Assembly (NCBI GenBank): GCA_030549495.1
Contig: JAUIRK010000804.1
Span: 62,001-126,000, forward strand
DNA length: 64,000 nt
From: Nectonema munidae
Lineage: Eukaryota > Nematomorpha > Nectonematoida > Nectonematidae
Direction of reading: 5' to 3'
Shown here: positions 53,095 through 64,000 of the stretch, piece after piece
Layout: every line of letters begins with the position of its first letter
Position numbering within the stretch: position 1 is the stretch's first letter
The notes under the pieces: generated by a model
The model's input: only the letters and a program-made list of their open reading frames with translations
What the model was told of the DNA's origin: nothing
The model's database searches: none
Position numbers and translations under genes: made by a program

Positions 53095-54342
53095 GCAGAA
53101 AATCGTCATTCACATAAGTATGATGTCACAAATGGTAACAAAACTTCAATCACCTTCGTTGATAGAGCATTATATTCTTCACTTTGACTGGACCAAAATT
53201 TAATTAGAGATTCATTCTGAAATTTATGTTTTAATGAAGTCTCACAAGATAACTCTATCAGCATTTTTTTTTTAAGTAGTCATTTCAAACTCTTCATTTA
53301 TTTCATCGACAACTGGATTCGCCAACCATTATAACTTTTCAAAATTAAGATCTTTATTGAAATAAATTGAAAAATGGGACAACAAACCATTCAGATGTTC
53401 AATAAAAAGACTTTTGTTAACATTAAGACTGGAACAGAAATTTAAAAATTGAAACATATCAAATTGTTTCTTTTTAAATTCATTTTCCATAGCTCTAATT
53501 TTTTCATGAATGCTTTTATTTTGTCTATCTGAATGAGATAATGCATCTGTGCTCCTTGCATTGATTTATTCAAAACACTTAATTTTCCAAAAATATCCAA
53601 CAAATAGGCTAGTTTAACAAGAAAGCTGCCATTTCTAAACAAACTTGCTTCTTCATTATGATTTTCGTTCAGAAAGGTTGCAATTTCTTCTTTCAGATCC
53701 AACACTCTTTGAATTACTTTTGCGCGAGATAGCCAGCGCACTTCACAATAGTATATAAGTGAGGCATGATTAGCGCCCATAATATCACACAGCTTTGCAA
53801 ACAATCCCGCTTCCAAAGGCCTGTTTTTTATGTAGTTTTTAACTTTTTTAACTTTTGTAAAAGCGATACTTAGTTCTTTGTACATATTTTTTGAAACATT
53901 AGCTGCTCCTAGAACATGCAGTGCGTCCAGATAACATTTGGTGGTTTTCTTTGATCTTGAAGACCAGACTTTTGTCCTGACATTGACTGTGCTCCATCTG
54001 TACAAAGTCCTACACAGTTGTTCCACTTTATATCCTTGTCATTAAAAAAAGTGTAAACTATACTAAATATTTCTTTAGCAGTGCTTTTTTCAGTATTGGG
54101 TTTGCAAAACAATATACTTTCATTGAAAAACATTTTCTGCAATATATCTAACATATGCAATTAAAAATGCATGAAAAGCATACATATTTCTGATACAAAA
54201 AATTCAAATAAGAAGGTAAAAAAGGGGTTCATGCCAAAAAAAACATGTACGTTTTTCGCATTTAACTCGGCTGCACCTCCCCAACCAGTCCATGCCTCCC
54301 TTAGGAGGCGCGCCTCTCAGTTTGGAAATCACTGCGTTAACC

Positions 54343-57300
54343 CATTTCATAGCCTCAATCGCAACTTTTGTAAAGGATTTGGCATCATTCCAGAAGAAGT
54401 CAACTTTTATCTTTAAATGGACCAATCTCGAAATGAGATCACATATGCCATCTAGAAACTACAGCAGCTTTTCCATTAAAAGTGATATTTTAGAACACAT
54501 ATTTTAGTTTGAAAGCATTACTTACATTAAATATTGAATGTCTATACCACTGATCTCTTCTTCAGTTGGACCTATTTAAACATAGCCTAATTTTACTCTT
54601 CATTGCTATATACATATTGACGTTTCTAAGCCTAAAGAAAAATCCATAAGAAAAGAAGCTACATATTCATACTAATCAACGATATAATATATGTCTCTAA
54701 ATCAAATTCTTCGCAACTATGTTAAAATAGTTGCGTAATTCCTTTACTAAAATTGGCTAAAGAAATAAATTTTTGACACTTCATGAAAAAATATATATTG
54801 AATAATAATAACAATTATATTCTGATACTTGAATTGCATCAAGAATGCTATTTTACAAGAGAGATTATTTTTTGTGTAAATCTAAATAAAAAAACTTTTT
54901 GCTTACGCAATTACAAAAATGATCGATTTTAATTTATGCAAAATATATCAAGGTAAAAATACAATGTACTAATTTGAAAAATTATCAATTTTTATAAATT
55001 ACATTAGTTTATTTATATTTTATTAAGCTTAAAGAATTCTCAAATTTACAATTTTGATTAGACATTAGACATCAATTTTAAACGAAATTTTGTATATGAA
55101 AAACATTTCGTATACATCCGAAAACTACATACAATAAATAAACTTTACTTTGATACCAAATTTAGTTTTTTTAATTTGAAAAAAGTGAAAATTGCTCTGC
55201 ATCATGGAATTGCCGATGTTCAGTTCAAGTTAGAGAGAGGAAAGGTCGGCGTATGCAAAGGGTAAAACGGTTAAACTTATACATCACCAGATAAGCTTCC
55301 TCAGCAAGCAAGCGCCTAGAACCGAACATAGAACATATTCAGTTGTTTCCAAGTTTCATTCTCTACAAAATGTGCAACCAAGCAATCTTTCTGCTTCAAC
55401 TGCATGCGTTTTGCTTCATCAATTATAATTTTGAATGACGTCGAGTGAGTCAAATAACAATTCGCTAATTCATGAATAAGCAAGATTCACTCATCTTCAC
55501 CACATCTTCTCCCCTTTTCTACTCACCATGATGACGTTCCTCGTAAAGTAGGAGGAGGTAGAATCGCAAATTTGCATTTTCAGGACGAAGTCTTTCATAC
55601 CTCTCAACATCTTTCAGAATTCGTAAGCAAAGTGCACCTTTTTAGTACGGATGTGTTATCCTTAGTGCATCTCTTCTTCATACTTTTTGAGTGCTTCATT
55701 CTCGCGTAACACTTTTTTTTTGAAAATACAAAGTGAGTAGTAATTATTATTATTATTGTTATTGCTCATTTCCATTAATTTTGTGACGAGATAGAGATAG
55801 GTACAATTCAAATGTGATATTGGTGGATAATTTGAAGTTAATTAAGAACAAAAACTTTTCCCGAAGCGTAAAAATGCAAAAGCGAATGGCGTAATTATCA
55901 CTGGAGCAAGAGAAAGAACACCCTACATGCATTTTAGATGCAATAAATGAGGTTTTTGATTTACCAGATCTAAATAATTATTAATGCAGGCGATAAATTA
56001 GTTATAAAACAAGTATGATAATCCTGGGACCAAATCTTTGAAGATTGTTGGCACGCCTTTTTTTTCAATGCATTTTTTTTATATTTGAAAGACATGATTT
56101 AATTTTTTGAATACTGGTTCCCATATGGTTCGTCAAACGATTAAGAAATCGATTACTTTTTGAAATCTTATTTGGTACATAGTAATCATGATAAATTATT
56201 ATCATTAAAAGTAATATAGTTTGAGTAAGTGATCAAGCTTCTATGCCACCTCAATCATTTTTCTTCTGGTTTTTAACTGCAAACTTTTAATTAAAGAAAA
56301 GATCTCAAAGAATTTAAAAACGCATAAAGGTATCGCCTAATAAATTTGGTCTTTGTCGAAATTAGTTAAAATAATCACCAGATTAATAAATAAAAAAGTT
56401 CTAAAAGTAAAAAAATCCATTTAATTTTTTGAGAAAACAAATAAAAAATTTCCCTATCCTCACTAAGATGGGACTTTTTTCTAATTAAACCGGTTTTCAT
56501 TTTTTAATATCGTTCCTCTCTCCATCTTTTGGTATCTATGTTTACTGTGAGTCACTTGTTTTGATTTTTAACACCAACAATCATACCCCCCCCCCTTTTC
56601 CAAACTTTAGTGTGTTTTTGGTTTTCAAAAGTTTTTGCAGAACTAATTAATATCTTTTTTCATAAGAAATTTGCATACAAATTAGATAGAACTGTTTTAC
56701 TTTTAATATAATCTGACTTCTTAAATTTTATAATTTCCCGTATACACTAATCAGTACTCGTATACACAGAGTTTTTAAAATTTTAAGACGGTAATACTCT
56801 TTTCCGTTAATTATTTTGTATTCTCTGCTATAGAAGTATTGGAATACCCAAATGTGTTGTTTAATTCTATGCATTACTTTTAATTAAAAAAAATGAATTT
56901 ATTGGAAACTCATTATAAATCTGTAGTTTCACAATCCGCGTATAAAGTGTTGTCACTTCTAATAGATTTATCATGTAACCAATTGTGAAATAAGTACAGT
57001 GAAACCTTGCTACACTTTTTATAAATATGCCAAATCAGGCTACTCCATTGAATATACAAACACATATGCAAAATAAAAAACTTTTTTTTTTCTGAAAAAA
57101 CCATGCAAAAATACAATTTAAGGTGCATCTAAATTCAAATTCTTTTTTAAACTTTAAATTTATTCATTTTTTCCATAAATTTTTCAATAATTTGCTCAAA
57201 TATAAATTGGGATATTTTAATACCCCACCGCACTACTTACGCTAAAAAAATGGCGCACTAACTAAGTGAATGCCAACAGATGATATACAAAAAATTTTAT

Positions 57301-57559
57301 AGTCAATTTAGTAAAAAAAACTTTTTTTCTCTTTTATTTGGAAAATCTTCCAAAATAGTTTCATGATCAATAGTTTCTACACTTTTACATTCTTTAGTAT
57401 ATATCATATCATAACATATCAGCTTTATTTTCAAAAGTGTTATAGTCAAAATGTAAAAATTATAAGAAAAAAAATAAAATGATGTGAAAATTACAAAACT
57501 CTACATTTAAAAAAAGCAAATATAGCTTCTGAGGGTTGAATGTCAAATGCCAAAACAGC
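54343..57559. other. Intergenic region, no gene recognised
   Basis: The 55200-55700 part is distinctly richer in G+C and could be a promoter or untranslated region, but no open frame longer than a few dozen codons is credible. ATT trinucleotides repeat near 55743-55764 and a C run lies at 56587-56596. An isolated CAGTGAAACCTTGCTACAC at 56998-57016 resembles a pogo terminus. Nothing else is supported. Confidence 0.35.
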
Positions 57560-57945
57560 TGTTAGGAGACGCCAACCTGGATGCAATATTCTTCAGAGCA
57601 CAGGAAATATAATATAAGGAGTATAGAGTAAAGCTAAAATGGTGAGAATAGAATATATCAAACAATTGCCCTTTTGCAGATAAAGCAATTGGAGGTTGCA
57701 CAGTGATTGAGCTTCATGTATGAATCAAGGAAAAACTTTTTCAGTATCTTTTGAAACTTTTTGATATGAATAGGATCTAGTAAAAAAATGTTTCACTGGT
57801 ATTGTAAAAAGTGGAAACTTTGTACGAAAAGGATTGCCTCGACTTTGAGAAGATATAGAAAGGAAACTTATATATCGAGGTGAGGTTCTGTTCTTTGACC
57901 AGTTAAACGTGATGAAATTATCAAACAGGGGTGGTAGCATGTAGT
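57560..57945 (+). pseudogene. piggyBac-like transposase fragment
   Basis: Across shifting plus frames: GGCTVIELH, then TGIVKSGNFVRKGLPRL, then YRGEVLFFDQLNVMKLSN. These follow the piggyBac order ...GTVRxNRKGLPxxL...xRGExxF.... At least three frame breaks are present. The TTAA-CCCTTTGAGGACCA end at 58091 may belong to this element. Confidence 0.55.
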
Positions 57946-59580
57946 ATAAAAACTTATATATGTAAATATAGATACTCAAATGGTATTGATCTTCGAGTTT
58001 AAGTAAGGAGTTTTCGTAGAAGATGTTGTTTGTATGTGAGATTGGATGAAGACCAAAATCACTCTAAGTGTTTTTTTAAAAATACTTGACTTAACCCTTT
58101 GAGGACCAACATATAGGCTTAAAAAATCTTGAGGAAAACATATAGGCTTAAAAGATATAGGCTTAAAAAATAGATAAAAAATAATAGGCTGAAAAAATGG
58201 AAAAATCGTGTGAATTTTTTTACTGATAAAGAGCGAACAAAGAATATTAAATAAGTTAAATTGAACACATTTAAACCTCAGTTGAAACAACAGTTCCCCA
58301 ACCAGAAATTATTGAAACAACCAAACATTATTCCCAAAATTGCACGTGTTGGATAAGTTATGTGCTTGAATACGGGTATGTTTGCGATATCATAACCCAA
58401 GTTCATGTAAAAAATCTATCTCCTTACTCTAGTTACTCTTCTGGACCATTCGCATTTGTACTATAGACATTTCATAACTAATTTTGGAAGTTTCGTACCA
58501 AATTTTTCGATATTTTGTCTACCAAATTACCAATTTATGTTCGAAATGACTTGGGTATAAAATTTCTTGAACTCTCTAATAGACATATGAAACATATACC
58601 ATACACTTGACTAGTGAATGAAGGATTATATATATCATAAAATATAAGTAAAGTGCTAGAGGGACATTTGTTTGAAATAAAAAAATAAACAAAAAGGGTA
58701 ACGTTTCAAACAAATTTATTAACATGAAACAAATTTTGGACTCTAACGAGTCTTTATAAAGCTGAAGTACTAAATGTAGAAGATGTAAAAAATGCTTTGA
58801 ATTAGACTTATATATAATATGTAAGCTTACCCAATCATATATTCCTTAAATAAATAAAAATGTAGGCAATGAATGAGCATATACTTCATAAATCCTTTAC
58901 TTCAGACAATTTCCCAGAACCGAAAGCATCAACGCATAAAAAAAAGAAAATTTTTATCAATTGAAAAAGGAAGTACCAAATCATTTAATTGATAACAAAG
59001 CGGAGAGAATCAAAATGCTCTGTCTCGTTTCAGGGAACCCTGATATTTTACACGCTACATTATAGATATCATGAAAGTAGACGTAAGCAGAAGTTCCATT
59101 CTATGGGAAGAGGATGTAGTCATTGTTGGACACACATCCAATTCACTACTTCTTAAGTAAACAGAGGGTGGCATGAAATGAAAGCGTGTTTGTGCTTCTT
59201 CAAATTTCCACTCAAATTGTTAGATGGGGGCATGTAAGCAGAATTACATACACTCCTACCCACCTCTCTATGATGAATAATATAAGGCTTGCTTGCATTA
59301 TCCACTCTTCATTTCATTTCATGTTTTAAAGACAAAAGCATCTACACACAAGTTAGTAAGTTTCGGTGTGCGTATTCAATGAACTCTTATTTTTAAAATG
59401 GCATGTAATATCCCATTCACATTTCGTGTATCTTCTTCAAACTTAATTTTATTAAATTTTTGGTGCACATACACTTTCCTCCTTCTTTCTGTGACGTCTT
59501 CTTTAATAAAATATCTCATTCTCATTTTCAATCTTTTTAAATGTTAGTGGCTGTATTTAATACGAGTTTAAAATGTGTAA
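57946..59580. other. Intergenic, with a piggyBac-type end and short tandem words
   Basis: TTAACCCTTTGAGGACCA at 58091-58108 matches the right end of the MITE at 59953-60081 in reverse, and about 20 flanking bases are shared too. Next to it ATATAGGCTTAAAA recurs about three times (58110-58170). The 59030-59380 stretch is richer in G+C but no frame is convincing. Confidence 0.4.
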
Positions 59581-59628
59581 ATGTTATCAACTAAATTTCC
59601 TCTTGTTTATATTCAAAAGTATTTTTCA

Positions 59629-59690
59629 GATCTATTTTATGGGTTTGACAGTGTGGCCGCGGAGGGGGCAGGGTTTTATGCGCGAAGTGA
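59629..59690 (+). other. GC-rich patch that could be a small exon
   Basis: After AAGTATTTTTCAG the sequence is about 60% G+C for some 45 bases (GTGGCCGCGGAGGGGGCAGG) and open on the plus strand (LFYGFDSVAAEGAGFYARSE), ending GAG/GTTTCC. The donor is weak. It could be an exon, part of a repeat, or the reverse strand of either. No homology is recognised. Confidence 0.25.
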
Positions 59691-59952
59691 GGTTTCCTAT
59701 ATTTATTTTCTTGAATTAAACGCAATGCAAAGTGAAAAGATTGATATATTTAAAGTTTTGATATTTTGCGAGAACCCGATTGTTTATCTTGAAAAGCCTC
59801 CACAAATTTCACTCATAAGGAAGGCGCTTGAAACCAAAAGATTTTATAAGTTTCTTCAAAAATATTGCAATAGTTATAACAAAATTTTCATATAATGAGA
59901 AATTTTTGGAAAAAAATTTACATTTTTTCTAACTAAAAACGATTTATATCTG

Positions 59953-60081
59953 TTAACCCTTTAAGGACCAGTGGGTCACCAGTGACCCAAGAAATGAAAA
60001 TCGTCTGCTTTGAATATATAAAATTCCATTGAAAAAGAAAGCAGACGAATTCTCTTCAAAATGTTGGTCCTCAAAGGGTAA
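59953..60081. mobile_element. piggyBac-type TTAA MITE, copy D
   Basis: The left end is TTAACCCTTTAAGGACCA and the right end TTGGTCCTCAAAGGGTAA, where the terminal TTAA has decayed to GTAA. The interior holds an inverted pair CGTCTGC (60002-60008) and GCAGACG (about 60040) around a short spacer, plus a GGGTCACCAGTGACCC palindrome at 59973-59988. Confidence 0.7.
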
Positions 60082-60647
60082 GTCAAGTATTTTTAAAAAA
60101 AGAAAACCTTCAGCCAAGATTCAAGTAAATTACTTGAACTTCGTAAGAACAAAATGTCACGAATTAAGTTTCAAAAATAAATTAATGAGAATTCAATTTA
60201 GTGAAAAATCATTTCTAAAATTTTAGATATTAGACTAAAAAAAAGTTTTTTTACTTTCTAAGCACCGAAATATCGAAATTTTATTAGATTTATTAGTTTT
60301 TTATTTTATTAAATTTTTAATTTTATATATAAAAGATATGAAATGTTATGAAAAATTTTATATAAAAAACATGAAACTATGGAAATTAAATTCCTTGGTA
60401 AATTTTTTACTTTACGTTATATAAAAGGATTCGTTCAGCAGAAATCGATTTATACTTTTCATTTGATTGACAGAAGTTTCTAGTTTCTCGGAGACGAGAG
60501 CTATATGAAATCCAATAAAAATGAATGAAACATTCTTTTTCCAAAAAGGAGAAATGGTGTTTCCATTTTGCTTTCATTTAAATCAAAATTATACTCTGTT
60601 TGAATACTTAAATTTCAAAACTTTTTTACTTTTAAGAATAAAAGAGA

Positions 60648-60779
60648 ATGACAAATTCAGAAGACTCCAATGATGAATCTGGAGAGTTGACTGGGGAAAA
60701 GTTTCTAGAGTTGCAGAAAGATAGAGAAAAAATTCAGAAAAAAACTTTCACAAAATGGTGCAACTTGCAGCTTAAAAAT
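60648..60779 (+). CDS. Calponin-homology protein, first coding exon (spectrin/plakin type)
   Basis: The ATG follows an acceptor by a few bases (CTTTTAAG, exon from about 60637), so the 5' leader has an upstream exon. It encodes MTNSEDSNDESGELTG, then KFLELQKDREKIQKKTFTKW followed by CNLQLKN, ending AAAAAT/GTAAAA. (R/K)xxVQKKTFTKWxNxxL is the opening of the first CH domain in beta-spectrins, plakins, dystrophins and nesprins, which bind F-actin. The acidic leader is not diagnostic, so no symbol is given. The next CH exon (DLFxDLxDGxxLxxLLE) was not found before 64000. Confidence 0.7.
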
Positions 60780-60879
60780 GTAAAAAACATTTCTAAATTT
60801 AATTATTCTTTGCATCATATAAATTATACGAGTTTTTCTCCTTAATACTAATTCACCTCGTCTATTTTAGGCAAATGGC

Positions 60880-61140
60880 CTAGGAGAGAACGCGTTTGGT
60901 TTTGTTCTAGTCGTTTTCGATTTGATTCCTAAATATTACATCTACACCGGTTCACGGTCTGATTCAGGATCGGTCAGAACCAGCCTTTGTGGTTTAGTTT
61001 CTTCGGTCCTTAGTTTTTCCATCCAATCTTATCCCTTGATATTATAGTCCAAATCGGTCATTTTTAAATTATATGCGGTCTATTCCAGTTCTGGCTTGGA
61101 TATTATTAAGATTGGACTAATTCGGACATGATTTTGAACA
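60880..61140. repeat. Possible interspersed repeat rich in CGGTC/GACCG words
   Basis: GATCGGTCAGAACC, GGTTCACGGTCTGA and AAATCGGTC words recur. A similar style of sequence is seen at about 29940-30050 (GGTCCT, ACCAGATCTAACTGGACC). No ends were identified. Confidence 0.3.
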
Positions 61141-61489
61141 TTTGGATCTTTATCAATCGAATTATTCAAAAATATTCTTCCTTTTACTGACAATTGAAAC
61201 TATAACCACCTTATCAAACTATATTTTTTATGGTCCACGAAAGGAGACTTTTATCGAACTCTTTTTAAAATGTTCTTTATATATAAAAGAATTTATTAAA
61301 ATTTCAATTCAATTCAAAATGCAAAATTTTTAACGTGAAGCACAAAATGGACAAATATGAATATAATAATAAAACCCTTACGATTTCTATGTTTGATTTG
61401 ATGAATTTAAAAAGAGATTCTATAACTTCTTAATTCAATTTCTTAATCAATTTAAAAAGCTAGATTTTGATTTTTTCTTGAAAAAATGA

Positions 61490-61665
61490 TTATATATATA
61501 TTGCAATCCGGCATAAATTGCACACTTTGCTTATATTTGTGCTGCAATTGCAAAACCTTTTTTAATTTAAAAATCAGTAATTTTTTATATAATTCAAAAA
61601 TGGGCTTAGTTAACAAGTTAAAATACGCAAAATTTTAAAATCTTTTTTCATTTTATTTTTTGGAT
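61490..61665 (+). repeat. Dispersed repeat next to a TA tract, copy 2
   Basis: Inverted relative to 46110-46262, sharing the blocks listed there. It begins at an (AT)n tract (61492-61502) directly followed by TTGCAATCCGGCATAAATTG. Confidence 0.7.
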
Positions 61666-61844
61666 GAGTTTTGTAAGGATTTTATTGGAAAAGTTTGATT
61701 ATTGAGCAAAGTTAAAAAATAATCCAGGTATGTCAGCACTCCATTTATTTACAATGTGTATTAGAGAACACTTCTAGAGAGTGAACAATCTTTTGGTCAT
61801 GCATTATTTTCGTCAGGAATATATCGCTTTCTTCCCAACTTATC

Positions 61845-61930
61845 GGCAAATAGTGGTAGGAGCGTAGTTTATTGATCCAGATGGTCTGATTTCGAATCCC
61901 AATTGTGACTATCATTACAATTTCTCCAGC
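61845..61930 (+). repeat. tRNA-derived SINE head (candidate)
   Basis: TAGTGGTAGGAGC (61851-61863) resembles a tRNA A box and GATTTCGAATCCC (61888-61900) a B box, about 38 bases apart. The surrounding sequence does not close into a tRNA cloverleaf, so a decayed SINE or chance match is more likely than a tRNA gene. Confidence 0.4.
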
Positions 61931-64000
61931 AATGGAAGATTAATCTTCCCTATGGATGCGGTATCGACAACTAAAAAACATCTGTATATAATGGACACTT
62001 TTATTCCGTCCCAAACGTGTTCATTCACTTTTCTTACGCCAACCCTTAGACACAAATTTTTCAAAAGGATAAAAACTTTCTTGATTGTAGCTTAATGTTT
62101 GGGTTCTTTCAAGATGTGAAAGTTAGATTTTCATATAAATATATTTTATACAAATGCATATATATATACAACGTATATTTATCGGCGTACTTACGGACTT
62201 ATATTTCTTTAAAATTCATCCTGTTTTTAGTTCAATTTTGAAATGTGGAATTGAAAGCTTTTTTCGATGCTAAAATTATTAGTATTTGTTCTCAATTTCT
62301 ACGTCTTTAATGCATTTTTCAATTATGTGATCTTTTATCTTTCTCAAGACTGGTACTAAATCACAGACTTTACAAAATTTTCAATAAGAAGACAAATTGT
62401 GCAACCATTATCACACTATAATCAAAAATATTTTTTTGCATTCTTTTGCTGATATAGTGCAATTAAATTATACGCATGGAGCTGGCCAAGTTACTTGTTT
62501 CTCTTGGTGCACCGATTAATATAAATATGTACTTTTATCTCGCTGACCCGACCCTAGACTTCTTCCATTTCTCGTAAAGTGGCAATAAATAAAGGCGTCC
62601 AATATCAAATTTTCATATGAGCGCGTATTTGTTATATATTTGCATTTCTATGTGTGTGCATCGTAAGTATGTATTAGTGTTTCTAAATGTGTGAAATTTT
62701 TATCTCTGACAGTGTGTATTCTTATGATTTCAATGGAATATTTATCACACTATATTTTTTGAATATATCACAATATTTCAAAAAGTGGAACTATCAAAAA
62801 TGATATATTTGAAACTCACAGAATTTTGGTTTTTAAATTATTTATTGTGGATAATTGTATAAAAAACAAAAAGGGAAGTATCAACTTGCAAAATAGTTCA
62901 AATAGGTAATCCCGATACCAAACGCTTTCACCGCCAATCGATCTTCTGAAACAAAATTAAGGTTTTGCTGAGATTAGGAAGGTAATAAATTTTTTTGTCA
63001 AATTGAAATAATTATTAGAAAAAATTTTGTTCTTCCTATGATTATGGAGGTTGTGCAATTCTCCGCTTTGCACTTTCATGAGACCGGAAGTTCATCATCT
63101 AATATATATTTCAGAAGCTTATCCTATATATAGCTTTGTTTTAATTCAAATTATTCACTTTTTTATAATCAATTAATTTTTAATGCTAATTTCATTTTTC
63201 TTCACTTTGTATCATGTAGAATTTTAAAATAAACAACCATGAAACTCCAAATTTTTCAAATGTACAAATACAAGGCCTAACCTTGGTATATATCTTTTTA
63301 CATATATTTTGGCTAGATGATTGAAATGAAAAAATTAAATGCTTTATTGCTAAAAGAGAATAAGGAAAAAGGAAGTGATAATGAGAAAGAATTTAATTTT
63401 GAGCAACTTTATCTGATGTCCAGATATAAGAGCTAAAGGAAATAAAAGAAGACGAACTTCATCGGGATAAAAATTGTTAACATTAAAAACTAACATTTCA
63501 AAAATAATACAGAAATCATTATAATTAAATAATGTGCAAAAAACAACAAAACCCTAGAAATTTTACTCACTAAAATGATCATTTGTAATAATATTTTTTA
63601 AATATAAATAAACAGGTCTGAAAGCAGCATTAAAAAACGAGCTGTTCTTTTTCCTGAAATTTTTTAAAAAGCTGTCTCAGAGTTATCTAAGATCACAGTG
63701 TAAATCAAAACATGAGGCCTCAAAGCAGGTTTAGCGTTAAAAAAAATTGCCAGTGGTAAAATTAACATTGTGGGATAACTAACATGGAAGAAATTGTAAC
63801 GCGAAAAATTGGCATTGCTTTAATTGTGAAATCTGGTGTTTTTTCTTTGCTAATTTTACAATTTTTTTACTGTAATATTGTGTATAAAAAATTTAAAACT
63901 TAGTTAATAAGTTTATTGAATATTTATATCACTAACAAAATCGGAAATCAATTTTTTTTATCGTAAAGTAAAGATAACTGTGGTGTTTCATCTTGAGAGC
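61931..64000. other. Right-edge sequence, no gene recognised
   Basis: AT-rich and probably part of the first intron of the calponin-homology gene. A 39-codon open frame at about 63317-63436 (MIEMKKLNALLLKENKEK) has an acceptor-like CTAG before it but no recognisable motif. Confidence 0.35.

Larger units (their letters stand above)
51399..54334 (-). mobile_element. hAT element split by a nested Mutator-like insertion
   Basis: The ends are CAGCGGTTTTCAAAC (51401) and the reverse complement of CAGTGATTTCCAAAC (ending 54334), matching at 12 of 15 bases. CGTTAACG (51391-51398) and CGTTAACC (54335-54342) give an 8-bp target duplication with one mismatch and two extra bases on the left. The minus strand encodes a SCAND3/ZBED5-type transposase: VGLCTDGAQSMSGQKSGLQ, YYCEVRWLSRAKVIQRVLDL, KEEIATFLNENHNEEASLF, SMQGAQMHYLIQIDKIKAFM and, beyond the nested element, FSALSAMKSKYRARLRVEKE. 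At least one frameshift near 53950 breaks it. Confidence 0.85.

Noticed and set aside
61845-61930. Functional tRNA gene
   Set aside because: A- and B-box-like words are present but the arms do not pair into a cloverleaf and the spacing is short.

Overview
The window is nuclear DNA of an animal, most likely an AT-rich arthropod. By eye it is about 70% A+T. Genes are split by GT-AG introns of up to 6 kb, a TATA box plus TCAGT-type initiator is present, and the insertions are typical invertebrate transposons (hAT, piggyBac, pogo, Mutator-like, CR1-like and RTE-like LINEs). A crustacean such as a copepod would fit, but the sequence does not prove it.

Host genes. (1) Positions 734-12131, minus strand: an EP400/Domino-family gene whose four recognisable exons join in phase. 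It encodes an HSA domain, the conserved TPPTPP and SLFDRP motifs, and the EP400-type SANT domain. No SNF2 ATPase lies between HSA and SANT, so the predicted architecture is that of yeast Eaf1, the NuA4/TIP60 scaffold. This is the most interesting observation here. (2) Positions 17860-39058, plus strand: a complete ABCF2 gene of nine exons whose lengths sum to exactly 601 codons, so 600 residues with two intact ABC cassettes. About 19.4 kb of its 21.2 kb is intron filled with transposon debris. (3) Positions 48494-48631, plus: one well-spliced Argonaute PIWI exon; its partner exons were not found. (4) Positions 60648-60779, plus: the first coding exon of a calponin-homology protein of the spectrin/plakin type; the rest was not found here. 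(5) A 54-base orphan exon on the minus strand at 43481-43534.

Layout. 1-12.1 kb: the EP400-like gene, with a hAT remnant in its last intron and an element with inverted repeat arrays and piggyBac debris in the HSA-SANT intron. 12.1-17.8 kb: non-coding sequence with a minisatellite-bearing repeat, the probable divergent upstream region of EP400-like and ABCF2. 17.8-39.1 kb: ABCF2 with at least a dozen insertions. 39.2-48.4 kb: pogo, LINE and hAT fragments and the second copy of the minisatellite repeat. 48.5-54.3 kb: the Argonaute exon, a long near-perfect hairpin, and a hAT element split by a nested Mutator-like element with a perfect 9-bp target duplication. 54.3-64 kb: sparse non-coding DNA, another piggyBac remnant, a TTAA-flanked MITE, the calponin-homology exon and a SINE-like sequence.

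The host genes point to ordinary nuclear functions: chromatin acetylation scaffolding, ribosome-associated ABC-F ATPase, small-RNA silencing and actin binding. No operon-like linkage, CRISPR array or credible standalone tRNA or rRNA gene was seen. Exon boundaries were placed by hand from splice consensus and reading phase.
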